Shown one piece after another: positions 25,046 to 35,310 of a DNA stretch of 64,000 bases; the first letter of the stretch is position 1; each line of letters starts with the position of its first letter. The notes beneath the pieces are model-generated. The model was not told the DNA's origin, did not search any database, and saw nothing but the letters and a program-made list of their open reading frames with translations. Origin of the DNA: Endomicrobium sp. (GTDB lineage: Bacteria; Elusimicrobiota; Endomicrobiia; Endomicrobiales; Endomicrobiaceae). The DNA lies in contig JAITOB010000031.1 in assembly GCA_031290155.1 (NCBI GenBank), positions 1 through 64,000 on the forward strand. Reading direction: 5' to 3'. The position numbers were made by a program, and so were the translations under genes.

Positions 25046-26296
25046 ATGAAAGTGCGAAAATTGAATTTTTTTATTCTTTCGGGAATTTGTTTGTTTATTA
25101 TTGCAGGACGTGCAAATTCCGAAGTAAATCCTAGATTAGTAGTACTAGAACAACCTCAAGAAGAAAATGATATTATTAATATCGCAGACACAACAATTTT
25201 GCCATATATAAAACTTGAAAAAAAAGCAAAAACAAAATATATAAGAGGTATTCATTTATCCGTATGGATAAGCGGTTCTGAAAAGCATAGAAAAATTGCA
25301 ATGGAGCTTTTTGATAATACAGAATTAAATACTGCTGTAATAGATATAAAAGAGTACGAGGGCCAGGTTTATATTGACGGAATAAAAATTGTAAACGTAA
25401 ACGGCGCTTATGTAAAAGCAATTCCTAATCTTGAAAAATATATTTCAGATCTAAAAGAAAAAGGCGTTTACATTATAGCAAGAATTGTCGTTTTTAGAGA
25501 TAATATCTTAACGAGGAAAAAACCCGAGCTTGCAGTAAAAAATCCAGACGGAACTATTTGGTACGATAGAAAAGGCATAGCATGGCTTGATCCTTACAAT
25601 AAAGACACTTGGGATTACAACTTAAAAATAGCTGAAAAAGCAGCAGATATAGGTTTTGATGAAATACAATTTGATTATATACGTTTTCCTTCTGACGGCA
25701 ATACAAAAAACTGCCGTTACAGCAAGCCGCATTCTGCAGTTGAAGCTTCAAAAGCTTTAGTAGGTTTCTTAAAAGAGGCTAATAAACGATTAAAAAGTAA
25801 AGGCACAAAAATATCTATAGATGTCTTCGGCTTAACAACAACAGCGACAGACGATATGGGAATAGGTCAAAAAATAATTGGAATGACTGAATGGGTTGAT
25901 TATGTAAGTCCTATGGTCTATCCGTCGCATTACGGTAAATGGAACTACGGTATTGCAGATCCAAACAAAGAACCTTATAAAACCGTTTACCTTGCTTTAG
26001 AAGGGGCGCTGAGAAGAATACCTAATGAAAAACTTCGCCCTTGGCTTCAAGATTTCAGTTTAGGGTATAAATATGGAAAAGATGAAGTAGAAGCTCAAAT
26101 ACAAGCTTGTTACGATAATAAAATAGGCTGCTGGCTGTTATGGAATCCAAGATGCGTTTATACAAAAAGTGCTTTAAAAGAACAGGACGCAGAGAATACT
26201 TATCAAGAAAGCGATCCTCCAACACCTGAAATGTTAAAAACCGAAAAAACTAAACAACTCATAATAGAAACGATAGAACAAAAAAATTCTTTATAG
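25046..26296 (+). CDS. Putative glycoside hydrolase (DUF4015 family), secreted
   Basis: Signal-like N-terminus MKVRKLNFFILSGICLFIIAGRA; GFDEIQFDYIRFPSDG; WVDYVSPMVYPSHY; start moved from TTG 25007, which overlaps the -35 box. Confidence 0.87.
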   Translation: MKVRKLNFFILSGICLFIIAGRANSEVNPRLVVLEQPQEENDIINIADTTILPYIKLEKKAKTKYIRGIHLSVWISGSEKHRKIAMELFDNTELNTAVIDIKEYEGQVYIDGIKIVNVNGAYVKAIPNLEKYISDLKEKGVYIIARIVVFRDNILTRKKPELAVKNPDGTIWYDRKGIAWLDPYNKDTWDYNLKIAEKAADIGFDEIQFDYIRFPSDGNTKNCRYSKPHSAVEASKALVGFLKEANKRLKSKGTKISIDVFGLTTTATDDMGIGQKIIGMTEWVDYVSPMVYPSHYGKWNYGIADPNKEPYKTVYLALEGALRRIPNEKLRPWLQDFSLGYKYGKDEVEAQIQACYDNKIGCWLLWNPRCVYTKSALKEQDAENTYQESDPPTPEMLKTEKTKQLIIETIEQKNSL

Positions 26297-26506
26297 AAAT
26301 ATTATTAAAGGTTAAAACAACAATAACCTTGTATTTATTAATTTCAAAAATTTATATTTCTCTAAATAAATATTTAGAGTTTAAAAAATAGAAAAAAAGA
26401 ATATCATTTTACTGCCAGAACAATATATTTTATGATTAAATTTATCATCTAAAAAAATATGCTACAATCACAAGAATAGAAAGGAAATGATTAAAATTAT
26501 TAAAAA

Positions 26507-27202
26507 ATGGAAAATATTTGTGAAAATATAAATTTTATTGAAGAAACTATAAATTCAGTAAAAAATATTTCTAAGGCTGTTGAACTTATAGCGGTAACAA
26601 AAACTTTTTTTTATCAAGATGTTTTAGAAGCCTTAAAATGCGGAATAAAACATGTTGGAGAAAATAAAATACAAGAAGCATTGCCTAAATTCAAACAGCT
26701 TGGTTCATCAATTGATGATGTTACAAAACATTTCATCGGCCATTTGCAGTCAAATAAAGCAAAAAAAGCCGTAGAAAATTTTGATTTGATACATTCTTTG
26801 GATAGTATAAATCTTGCATCTATTATAAGTCGTTACGCCGCTGTTGCAGGAAAAGTGCAAAATTGTCTTATTGAAATAAAAGTTGATAAGGAAGCTGCAA
26901 AAACCGGTGTTACCCCAGAAGAATTAAAAGACTTTTATAAAAAGTGTATTTTAATTCCAAATATTTTAATAAAGGGGTTGATGGTCATAACTCCCTACAG
27001 CAGTAATCCTGAAGATTCAAGGCAATACTTTAAACAAGTGTATAATTCATTTGAATATGTAAAAAAATCTTTTGGAAATTCAGAATTTGCCATTTTATCT
27101 ATGGGAATGTCCGGCGACTATAAGATCGCAGTCGAAGAAGGGGCAAATATGGTTAGAATAGGTTCGGCAATATTTGGAGAAAGAGATTATGGAAATAAGT
27201 AA
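26507..27202 (+). CDS. YggS/PLPBP family PLP homeostasis protein
   Basis: ELIAVTKTF; HVGENKIQEALPKF; HFIGHLQSNKAKKAVE; SMGMSGDYKIAVEEGANMVRIGSAIFGER. Confidence 0.95.
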   Translation: MENICENINFIEETINSVKNISKAVELIAVTKTFFYQDVLEALKCGIKHVGENKIQEALPKFKQLGSSIDDVTKHFIGHLQSNKAKKAVENFDLIHSLDSINLASIISRYAAVAGKVQNCLIEIKVDKEAAKTGVTPEELKDFYKKCILIPNILIKGLMVITPYSSNPEDSRQYFKQVYNSFEYVKKSFGNSEFAILSMGMSGDYKIAVEEGANMVRIGSAIFGERDYGNK

Positions 27203-28001
27203 AAAACTTTTTTTTATAGGTTCAGGAAATATGTCGCAGGCTATTATTAGCGGTCTTTTAGAGACAAAACTTGTTAAAACTGAAAATATTGTTTGCAACG
27301 ATATAATTAAAGAAAAATTATTTAATCTGCAACAAAAGTTTGGAGTATCAATAGCTGAAGATAAGGGCGAAGCTATAATTGGAGCAGATACAATTTTCCT
27401 TTCAGTTAAACCGCAAAATATGCTTAGAGTATTTGATGAAATAAGAAATTTTGTTAAGAGAAAAGCAATTATTATTTCAATAGCCGCTGGTATAACAACT
27501 AAATTTATAGAAGATAATATACATAAAGATGTCGCCGTTATCAGAGCAATGCCAAATACTCCGGCTCTTGTACTTTCAGGTATTACAGCCTTATGTAAAG
27601 GAAGATTTGTTTCAGACGAACAACTTAAAAAAGCAAAATGTTTATTTTCAGCGGTAGGAAAAACAGAAATTCTTGAAGAAAAAAAATTTGACGTTATTAC
27701 TGCTTTATCTGGTTCCGGACCGGCATATATATTTTATTTTTGTGAGATTATGCAGGAAGCCGCAGAAAAACTTGGACTTGCTAAAGATATTGCAAAAAAA
27801 TTTGCAGTTCAGACAATATACGGAGCAGGCAAAATGCTTGATATTACAAAGGAGCCTGCTAAAGTTTTGAAAGAAAAAGTAAAATCTCCAAATGGAACTA
27901 CCGAAGCAGCATTAAAATATTTTGAATCCAGAGAACTTTCAGCTATAGTTTACAAAGCAATGGAACAGGCTATGGAAAGATCTAAAGCATTGAGTAAATA
28001 A
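27174..28001 (+). CDS. proC: Pyrroline-5-carboxylate reductase
   Basis: FIGSGNMSQAIISGL; VIRAMPNTPALV; ALSGSGPAYIFYFCE; VKSPNGTTEAAL. Confidence 0.95.
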   Translation: MEKEIMEISKKLFFIGSGNMSQAIISGLLETKLVKTENIVCNDIIKEKLFNLQQKFGVSIAEDKGEAIIGADTIFLSVKPQNMLRVFDEIRNFVKRKAIIISIAAGITTKFIEDNIHKDVAVIRAMPNTPALVLSGITALCKGRFVSDEQLKKAKCLFSAVGKTEILEEKKFDVITALSGSGPAYIFYFCEIMQEAAEKLGLAKDIAKKFAVQTIYGAGKMLDITKEPAKVLKEKVKSPNGTTEAALKYFESRELSAIVYKAMEQAMERSKALSK

Positions 28002-28026
28002 TTTTGCCCGTAAAGGGGAAGTATAA

Positions 28027-28290
28027 ATGATTATTAAAGTTAGAGTGATACCTAACTCAAAAAGAAATGAAGTAGTAAGCAGAGTTGGGTCTATTTTAAG
28101 AGTGAAAATTACTGCGCCTGCAGTTGAGGGTAAAGCAAACGAAGAATTGTGCGATTTTCTATCGGAGTTTTTTGATGTAAAAAGATCAATGATATTCTTA
28201 AGAAAAGGTGAAAGAGGCAGAGAAAAAACTATTGAAATAACCGGCCGTTCAGAGGAAGAGTTTGATGAAGTTTTGGATACAATACCTTAA
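28027..28290 (+). CDS. DUF167/YggU family protein
   Basis: VRVIPNSKRNEVV...LRVKITAPAVEGKANEELCDFLSEFFDV. Confidence 0.9.
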   Translation: MIIKVRVIPNSKRNEVVSRVGSILRVKITAPAVEGKANEELCDFLSEFFDVKRSMIFLRKGERGREKTIEITGRSEEEFDEVLDTIP

Positions 28291-28496
28291 AGTACTAGTA
28301 AAGTTAAAGAGTTACCGCAAAAACATTTTCTTACCTGTCGCTTTAGGACATATTAACACATTGTTTATATACATTAAATCTGCAGTTAATAAAATAAAGA
28401 TTTAGCAAAAAGAATATTTTTATAAGTATTGATTAAAAAGATACGCTTTAAACAAAAGTATCGGATTGATATGATGAAAATTGAGGATAAATAAAA

Positions 28497-31283
28497 ATGA
28501 CTGAAAAGAAAGATTATTCAAAAACCTTGAATCTTCCTAAGACGGATTTTCAGATGAAAGCTAATTTAGCCCAAAGAGAACCTGCTTTTGTTGAAGAGTG
28601 GGAAAAAGAGCGGCTCTATTTAAAAATTTGTGAAAAAAACTATGGCAAAGAAAAATTTATTTTTCATGACGGTCCTCCCTATGCAAACGCTCATATACAC
28701 ACGGGAACCGCCCTTAATAAAGTTTTAAAAGATTTTATTATAAAATATCGTTCAATGTCCGGGAACTATATACCTTTTACGCCCGGTTGGGATTGTCACG
28801 GACTTCCGATTGAACAAATTGCACTAAAAGAGATGAATACTGATAAAAATAAGGTTGATAGACTTATTTTTAGAAAACAGGCTGCTGATTTTGCAAGAAA
28901 ATTTGTTGAAATACAAAAAAACGAATTTAAAAGACTAGGTATTATAGCAGATTGGGAACATCCTTATCTTACTTTAGATCCTAAATATGAAGCATCTATC
29001 GTAAAAGTATTCGGACAATTAGCAGAAAAAGGATTTATATATAGAAAAAAGAAACCCGTTTACTGGTGTCCTATCTGTGAAACAGCTATGGCAGACGCTG
29101 AAGTTGAATATTCAAATCACAATTCAGATTCTATTTTTGTAAAATTCAAGATAATATCTCTTTCAGAAATATTAAATACTAATAAAGCTGTATTAAAAGA
29201 TTTTTCCATACTAATATGGACTACAACTCCCTGGACGCTGCCCGCAAATGTCGCACTGGCGTTCAATAAAGAAGCAGAATATGCTGTTGCAGTTTATAAG
29301 TTTGAAGATTTAAAAGAAGAGAAGTTAATAATTGCAAAAGTTTTAGCTGAAAATGTTAAGAATAAAATAAAAGCTAAAAGTTTTGAAATTATTTTTGAAG
29401 CAAAAGGGATTGATTTCATAAACATAAAGTGTCAAAACCCATTGCTTGAAAACAAACAATCGCAAGGTATTACTGCAGATTTTGTAAGTATGGAAGACGG
29501 GACCGGCATAGTACACGTAGCGCCGGGACACGGACATGAAGATTATCAAGCCGGATTAGAGTATGGACTTGAAATTCTAGCCCCTGTCAGCGATAAAGGA
29601 TTATATACTAAAGAAGTACCCGAATTTGAGAACGTCCATATTTTTAAGGCAAATCCTTTAATAATAGATAAACTTGAAAAAGAAGGAAACATTCTTGCAA
29701 TACTAAAATTAGAACATTCATATCCACACTGCTGGAGATGTAAAAAACCAATAATTTTTAGAGCTACGCCGCAATGGTTTTTATCCGTAGAACATAACGA
29801 TTTAAGAAAAAAATTATTAAAATCAGTAAAAGATATTAATTGGATCCCCAAATACGGCGAAGCCAGAATAACAGCAATGCTTGAAAGTCGTCCCGATTGG
29901 TGTTTAAGCCGTCAACGTTTGTGGGGAGTTCCTATACCGGTATTTTACTGTAAAAAATGTTCTGCACCATTAATAGATTCTAAAGTTATAAATAAAATAT
30001 CAAAACTGTTTGGAGAAAAAGGGTCTGATTTATGGTTTGAAATGAGCGAAGAAGAACTTTTAAAAGGAACTGACGCAAAATGTCCTTTGTGTAATTCTAC
30101 AAGTTTTAACAAAGAACAAGATATACTGGACGTATGGTTTGATTCCGGCGTTTCCTATGAAGCCGTTCTGTCAAGCGGTGACTATAAAGAGTTAAGATTT
30201 CCTGCAGACTTATATCTTGAAGGAAGCGATCAGCATCGCGGATGGTTTCAAACTTCTATAATCCCTTCTGTGGCAATAAAAGGGAATCCGCCTTATAAAA
30301 ACGTTTTGACGCATGGTTTTATTGTCGATGGAGACGGAAAAAAAATGTCAAAGTCAATCGGCAACGTTGTTTCAAGCGAGCATTTAATAAATAAATATGG
30401 AGCTGACATTGTTCGTCTTTGGATAGCTTTAAGCGACTATAGAGAGGATATAAGAATATCTGATAAAATTATAAAAGGATTAAGCGATGCTTACAGAAAA
30501 ATAAGAAATACTATAAGATTTTTATTGGGAAACTTAGGAGATTTTAACTTAGAAAAAGCTTTACTTTTTAAAGATATGCAAGATATAGATGAATATGCTT
30601 TAAGTGAACTTCAACGACTTATATCAAACACTGCGGCTGCTTATGAAAGTTACGAATTTCATAAAGCCGCAGCAGCAATAAATAATTTTTGCACGGTATT
30701 CTTAAGCGGATTTTATCTTGACGCTTTAAAAGATACTCTCTACTGCAATAAAAAAGACAGTAAGGAAAGAATAAGCGCGCAAACCGCAATGTTTGAAATC
30801 TGTTCTGTTATAACAAAACTTTTAGCTCCTATCCTTTCATTTACTGCTGAAGAAGCATGGAAAGAAATGAAAAAATTGAAATATGATTTACCTCAGTCGG
30901 TTTTTCTTGCAGATTTTCCTGTAACCAACAGCAGACATATCCTTAATATTGAAATACTTGAAAAATGGAAAAAAACACTTGAGGTAAGAAAAGAAGTTTT
31001 TATTGCTTATGAAAAATTAAGGCAAGACAAAATTATAGGTTCAAATCTTGAAGCTTCATTAAATATACAATACGGACAAAAATACATTGATGTTTTTAAA
31101 GATTTAAAACTTGTTAATTTGGCTCTTGGCAGCTGGGATATAAAATGCAAAGTGTCAGATAAAGAAGATGAATTATTAATAAAAGCTGCAAAATCAGAAT
31201 ACGGTAAATGCGCAAGATGCTGGAGATATATTCAAAATATAAAAAATGAATTATGTCCAAGATGTCAAGAGGCTGTTAAATAA
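28497..31283 (+). CDS. ileS: Isoleucyl-tRNA synthetase
   Basis: FHDGPPYANAHIHTGTALNKVLKD; GWDCHGLPIE; GKKMSKSIGNVV; C-terminal CARCWRY...CPRCQEAV. Confidence 0.98.
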   Translation: MTEKKDYSKTLNLPKTDFQMKANLAQREPAFVEEWEKERLYLKICEKNYGKEKFIFHDGPPYANAHIHTGTALNKVLKDFIIKYRSMSGNYIPFTPGWDCHGLPIEQIALKEMNTDKNKVDRLIFRKQAADFARKFVEIQKNEFKRLGIIADWEHPYLTLDPKYEASIVKVFGQLAEKGFIYRKKKPVYWCPICETAMADAEVEYSNHNSDSIFVKFKIISLSEILNTNKAVLKDFSILIWTTTPWTLPANVALAFNKEAEYAVAVYKFEDLKEEKLIIAKVLAENVKNKIKAKSFEIIFEAKGIDFINIKCQNPLLENKQSQGITADFVSMEDGTGIVHVAPGHGHEDYQAGLEYGLEILAPVSDKGLYTKEVPEFENVHIFKANPLIIDKLEKEGNILAILKLEHSYPHCWRCKKPIIFRATPQWFLSVEHNDLRKKLLKSVKDINWIPKYGEARITAMLESRPDWCLSRQRLWGVPIPVFYCKKCSAPLIDSKVINKISKLFGEKGSDLWFEMSEEELLKGTDAKCPLCNSTSFNKEQDILDVWFDSGVSYEAVLSSGDYKELRFPADLYLEGSDQHRGWFQTSIIPSVAIKGNPPYKNVLTHGFIVDGDGKKMSKSIGNVVSSEHLINKYGADIVRLWIALSDYREDIRISDKIIKGLSDAYRKIRNTIRFLLGNLGDFNLEKALLFKDMQDIDEYALSELQRLISNTAAAYESYEFHKAAAAINNFCTVFLSGFYLDALKDTLYCNKKDSKERISAQTAMFEICSVITKLLAPILSFTAEEAWKEMKKLKYDLPQSVFLADFPVTNSRHILNIEILEKWKKTLEVRKEVFIAYEKLRQDKIIGSNLEASLNIQYGQKYIDVFKDLKLVNLALGSWDIKCKVSDKEDELLIKAAKSEYGKCARCWRYIQNIKNELCPRCQEAVK

Positions 31284-31763
31284 ATGAAAGCACCACTGTT
31301 GTTTGCAGTCTTTATATTTATTTTAGATCAGTTTGCAAAGTTTTTGGTAGACAAATTTGTAGTCTATAATTCTTATATCAATATTATCCCGCAGTTTGAT
31401 TTCTTTAACATTGCAAATATTCATAATACGGGAACAGCTTTCGGTATGCTTAAAGACAGAAACTCGCTATTTTCGCTTATTATATTTTTGCTTTTGACTG
31501 TTACAATAGTCTGGTTTTATAAAAATACTGTTAAAATTCCTAAAATTCAAAGATATGCTTTTTGTCTTATTATTTCAGGAGGTTTTGGAAATCTTTCAGA
31601 TAGACTATTTCGCGGCACTGTTATAGATTTTCTTGATTTTGGGATCAATTCATTAAGATGGCCTGCATTTAATATTGCCGATTTCTGCATATTCACAGCA
31701 GTGTTTTTGATTCTTATTAACGCAGTTTTCAGTAGTTATCCTAAGCCCAACAGCAAGGTATAA
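31284..31763 (+). CDS. lspA: Lipoprotein signal peptidase
   Basis: NIANIHNTGTAFGML; GGFGNLSDRLFRGTVIDFLDF; FNIADFCI. Confidence 0.95.
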   Translation: MKAPLLFAVFIFILDQFAKFLVDKFVVYNSYINIIPQFDFFNIANIHNTGTAFGMLKDRNSLFSLIIFLLLTVTIVWFYKNTVKIPKIQRYAFCLIISGGFGNLSDRLFRGTVIDFLDFGINSLRWPAFNIADFCIFTAVFLILINAVFSSYPKPNSKV

Positions 31764-31765
31764 CC

Positions 31766-32527
31766 ATGCATCCTATTCTTTTTAGCTTTGGAATATTTAA
31801 AATTTATAGTTACGGTCTTTTTGTAGCCATAGCTTTTATTACTTCTATTTCTTATCTTTCATATTCAATAAAAAAATCAAAAGAAAAAATAATTTCACAT
31901 GACGATTTATACTCTTTATTTACATATATCATGATCACGGGTATAATAGGAGCAAGACTCCTTTTTATTTTTACAGACAATTTGAACAATTACATTTTGT
32001 CCCCGCTTGAGATTTTTAAAGTATGGCAGGGAGGTCTTGTGTATTACGGGGGTTTTATTTCTGCAACAGCTTTTACAGTTATATATATAAAAAGAAAAAA
32101 AATGTCCTTATTTAAATTAGGCGATTTATTTGCTCCTGCTTTAGCTTTAGGACACGGTATAGGCAGAATTGGCTGCTTTTTTGCCGGTTGCTGTTACGGC
32201 AAAGCAAGCAATAATATTCCCTGGTCAGTAATATTTACAGATGATCTTTCTTTGGCGGTTAAAGGCATACACCTGCATCCAACACAGCTTTATGAAGCTT
32301 TATCAAATTTTTTATTATTTTTATTTTTGCATTTTTATTATAAAAAAGAGCATAAAGCCGGTATACCTTTTGCAGTTTATTTGACAGGTTGTGCTGTTTT
32401 AAGATTTACTATTGAGTTTTTACGCGGTGATTATAGAGGTATTCAGTATTACGGTCTTTCAATATCGCAAATAATCTCCGTTTTTTTATTTATAACAGGG
32501 GTCTTTATAATATGCAGAAAAAAATAA
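31766..32527 (+). CDS. lgt: Prolipoprotein diacylglyceryl transferase
   Basis: GGLVYYGGFIS; GHGIGRIGCFFAGCCYG; HPTQLYEAL. Confidence 0.95.
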   Translation: MHPILFSFGIFKIYSYGLFVAIAFITSISYLSYSIKKSKEKIISHDDLYSLFTYIMITGIIGARLLFIFTDNLNNYILSPLEIFKVWQGGLVYYGGFISATAFTVIYIKRKKMSLFKLGDLFAPALALGHGIGRIGCFFAGCCYGKASNNIPWSVIFTDDLSLAVKGIHLHPTQLYEALSNFLLFLFLHFYYKKEHKAGIPFAVYLTGCAVLRFTIEFLRGDYRGIQYYGLSISQIISVFLFITGVFIICRKK

Positions 32528-33396
32528 TATATGAAAAATTTGAAAGGGAAAGAATAGATTATTACCTATCCTCAATATATAAAGATTATTCCCGCTCTTA
32601 TTTTCAAAAGCTTAATGACAAACGGAAAATCCTTGTAAATGATAAGATTATTCTTGCAAGCTATAAATTAAAACACGGCGATATTATAACAGTTGATTTT
32701 GAAAAAGAAGAGAAACCCCAAATAATGCCTGAAAAAATAAAATTAGATATTATACACGAAGATGACGATATCATCATTATCAATAAACAACCTTACATTG
32801 TAGTGCACCCTTGTTACGGGCATCCCTCAGGAACTCTGCTTAATGCTTTAATGCGGCACTCCAACGGTAAATACAATCCATATCTAGTGCACAGGCTTGA
32901 CAAAGATACTTCGGGACTTATAATTTTTGCAAAAAATGAAAAAGCTAAAATAAGTATTTCAAAACAGCTTCAAAATAGATCTGTAAAAAAAAAATATTAT
33001 GCCGCCGTTAAAGGCAGTATAGCAGAGAATAGGGGAAGAATAGAAGCTCCTCTGGGAAGATCGCCGCAAAATAGAAAACTCATATCAGTCAACCCTTTTG
33101 CAAAAAAAATGGCAATTACAGAATTTAAGGTCATTAAAAGAAAATACGACCATACTTTATTAGAAGTAAGAATTATTACCGGCAGAACACACCAGATAAG
33201 AAGCCATATGAAATATATAAATCATCCGGTTATAGGCGATCAGCAGTACGGCGGGCCTGAAACAATTGACGAACAACAATACAAAAGACAAATGCTGCAT
33301 GCTTATAATATTGTTTTTACGCATCCAAGTACTTCAAAAATCGTTGAATTTACTGCAGAAGTGCCGAGCGATATGAAAGAAATATTTAACAAATAA
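32512..33396 (+). CDS. RluD-type 23S rRNA pseudouridine synthase
   Basis: YLVHRLDKDTSGLIIFAKNEKA; ITGRTHQIRSHM. Confidence 0.93.
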   Translation: MQKKIIYEKFERERIDYYLSSIYKDYSRSYFQKLNDKRKILVNDKIILASYKLKHGDIITVDFEKEEKPQIMPEKIKLDIIHEDDDIIIINKQPYIVVHPCYGHPSGTLLNALMRHSNGKYNPYLVHRLDKDTSGLIIFAKNEKAKISISKQLQNRSVKKKYYAAVKGSIAENRGRIEAPLGRSPQNRKLISVNPFAKKMAITEFKVIKRKYDHTLLEVRIITGRTHQIRSHMKYINHPVIGDQQYGGPETIDEQQYKRQMLHAYNIVFTHPSTSKIVEFTAEVPSDMKEIFNK

Positions 33397-33997
33397 GTTT
33401 ATATTTTACTCCTATTAAAGCTGAAACCGACTTCTCAGGTTGCATCTGACAAAATTCATTTAATGCAATACCTATATGTTCTGCGCCTATCCAATTTAAA
33501 AAATCTTTATTTGACTCAAGTATCCAATCGCCGTATCCGGGGGAATATCTCTTTGTTAAAACATTACCGTTTTTTTCTTCATAAATCCCAATCTGTAAAT
33601 TTGCAGTCGTTATCGTTTCTTCTGCAGCAACAGAGCCTGCTGCATCCAGTATTAAAGCATTGAAAGTTTCTTTTTGTTTCAAAAATTCATCTCTTTTAGA
33701 CTCTACTGCCCCGCCTATAGTTACACAAACTCCGTAAGCCTTAAAACAATTTCTTAAAAGTTTTGCGACATTACTGCTTTCAATAGTATATCCGTTTTCA
33801 AAATAAACTTTATTATCAATTACTTTTATATTCTCAAAAGCAACTACGGCTTTAGGCTTAATAATTTTTTGTACAAAATTTAAATTTTCTCTTATTAAGC
33901 CAGCAGTTTTATCATCAAGCCTTGTTTTAGACTGATAGTATCCTAATCTTGCAAGCAGTTTATTATAAGAAATTTTTACTGTTGAAATATTTAACAT
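33386..33997 (-). CDS. Stand-alone MetH activation-domain-like protein
   Basis: KAYGVCVTIGGAVESK...LDAAGSVAAEE...KRYSPGYGDWILE. Confidence 0.8.
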   Translation of the reverse strand: MLNISTVKISYNKLLARLGYYQSKTRLDDKTAGLIRENLNFVQKIIKPKAVVAFENIKVIDNKVYFENGYTIESSNVAKLLRNCFKAYGVCVTIGGAVESKRDEFLKQKETFNALILDAAGSVAAEETITTANLQIGIYEEKNGNVLTKRYSPGYGDWILESNKDFLNWIGAEHIGIALNEFCQMQPEKSVSALIGVKYKLIC

Positions 33998-34027
33998 AGT
34001 TGATATTTTATTAAAAAAAACTTATAT

Positions 34028-35278
34028 TTATAATTTATTTTTAGTGGTTTTCCTAGAGTAATTTACTTTTATTGTTTCAGTCGGCAATCCAATATTTTTA
34101 AGCAAGTCGACATAAGGATCAGGATCGAGCTCCTCAACGTTGACCATTTTTTTTACATCCCAGTCCCCTTTGACAATTAAAATAGCAGCTGCAACAGCTG
34201 GAACTCCTGCAGTATAGCTTATAGCTTGAGATTCAACTTCTTCATAACAAGCCTCATGGTCACATACGTTATATATGAAAAACTCTTTTTTTCGTCCGTC
34301 TTTTGTACCTATTATCAAATCGCCTATACAAGTATTGCCAGTATAATTTGGAGCAAGGGTTTTAGGATCGGGCAAACAAGCTTTGACTACTTTTAAAGGT
34401 ATCACTTCAAGCCCTTCAGACGTCTTTACAGGTTTTTCAGATAAAAGACCTATATTTTTAAGAACATTAAAGCAATTTATGTAATGATCGCTGAACCCCA
34501 TCCAAAACCTTATTGAATTTGCATCAATATTCTTTGAAAGAGAATGAATTTCATCATGACCGGTTAAATATATGGTCTGTTTGCCTACTACCGGAAAATT
34601 GTATACTTTCTTCTCAGAATGAACCGGATTGCATATCCACTGCTTATCTATCCACGTCCAAACTTTGACGAACTCCCTGAAATTTATTTCAGGATCAAAA
34701 TTTGTAGCAAAATATTTGCCATGACTTCCGGCATTAACATCCATAATATCTATTGTGTCTATATTGTCAAAAAAATGTTTTTTTGCATAAGCCGCATAAG
34801 CATTTACAACACCTGGATCAAAGCCGGCTCCCAGAACAGCGGTTATTTTTCTATCCCGACAGCGATCTTTACGTTTCCATTCATAGTTTGCATACCATGG
34901 AGGATCCTCGCATATTTTGCTGGGTTCCTCGTGTATTGCGGTATCTATATATGCCAATCCGGTTTCTATGCAAGCTTCAAGTATTGACATATTACAGAAT
35001 GCAGAAGCTAAATTTATGGTAATGGAAATTTTAAGATTTTTCATCAACTTTATCATCTCAGGAATATTTAAAGCATCTATTTGTTTTATTTTTATTTTTT
35101 TCGAAATATCCTTATAATTCTTTTTACGTTCTATACTTTCCAATATCTGCTTACAATTTTCAAGCGACCGAGAAGCTAAATAAATATCACCGAATAAATC
35201 ATTATTTTGCGCAAGTTTATGAGCAGCAACATGAGATACGCCACCTGCTCCGACAAGGAGTACGTTTCTTTTTTCCAT
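34028..35278 (-). CDS. Saccharopine dehydrogenase-like / carboxynorspermidine synthase
   Basis: VLLVGAGGVSHVAAHKLAQN; VLGAGFDPGVVNAYAAYA; adjacent to nspC. Confidence 0.87.
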   Translation of the reverse strand: MEKRNVLLVGAGGVSHVAAHKLAQNNDLFGDIYLASRSLENCKQILESIERKKNYKDISKKIKIKQIDALNIPEMIKLMKNLKISITINLASAFCNMSILEACIETGLAYIDTAIHEEPSKICEDPPWYANYEWKRKDRCRDRKITAVLGAGFDPGVVNAYAAYAKKHFFDNIDTIDIMDVNAGSHGKYFATNFDPEINFREFVKVWTWIDKQWICNPVHSEKKVYNFPVVGKQTIYLTGHDEIHSLSKNIDANSIRFWMGFSDHYINCFNVLKNIGLLSEKPVKTSEGLEVIPLKVVKACLPDPKTLAPNYTGNTCIGDLIIGTKDGRKKEFFIYNVCDHEACYEEVESQAISYTAGVPAVAAAILIVKGDWDVKKMVNVEELDPDPYVDLLKNIGLPTETIKVNYSRKTTKNKL

Positions 35279-35310
35279 TTTTTTAAATTCCCCCCTTTTT
35301 TTATAACTAT

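Noticed and set aside
28291-28496. Possible T-box leader upstream of ileS
   Set aside because: No T-box core sequence (TGGNACCGCG) found in the leader.
34619-35117. Three overlapping plus-strand ORFs
   Set aside because: Antisense to the intact carboxynorspermidine synthase-like gene; no recognisable family.
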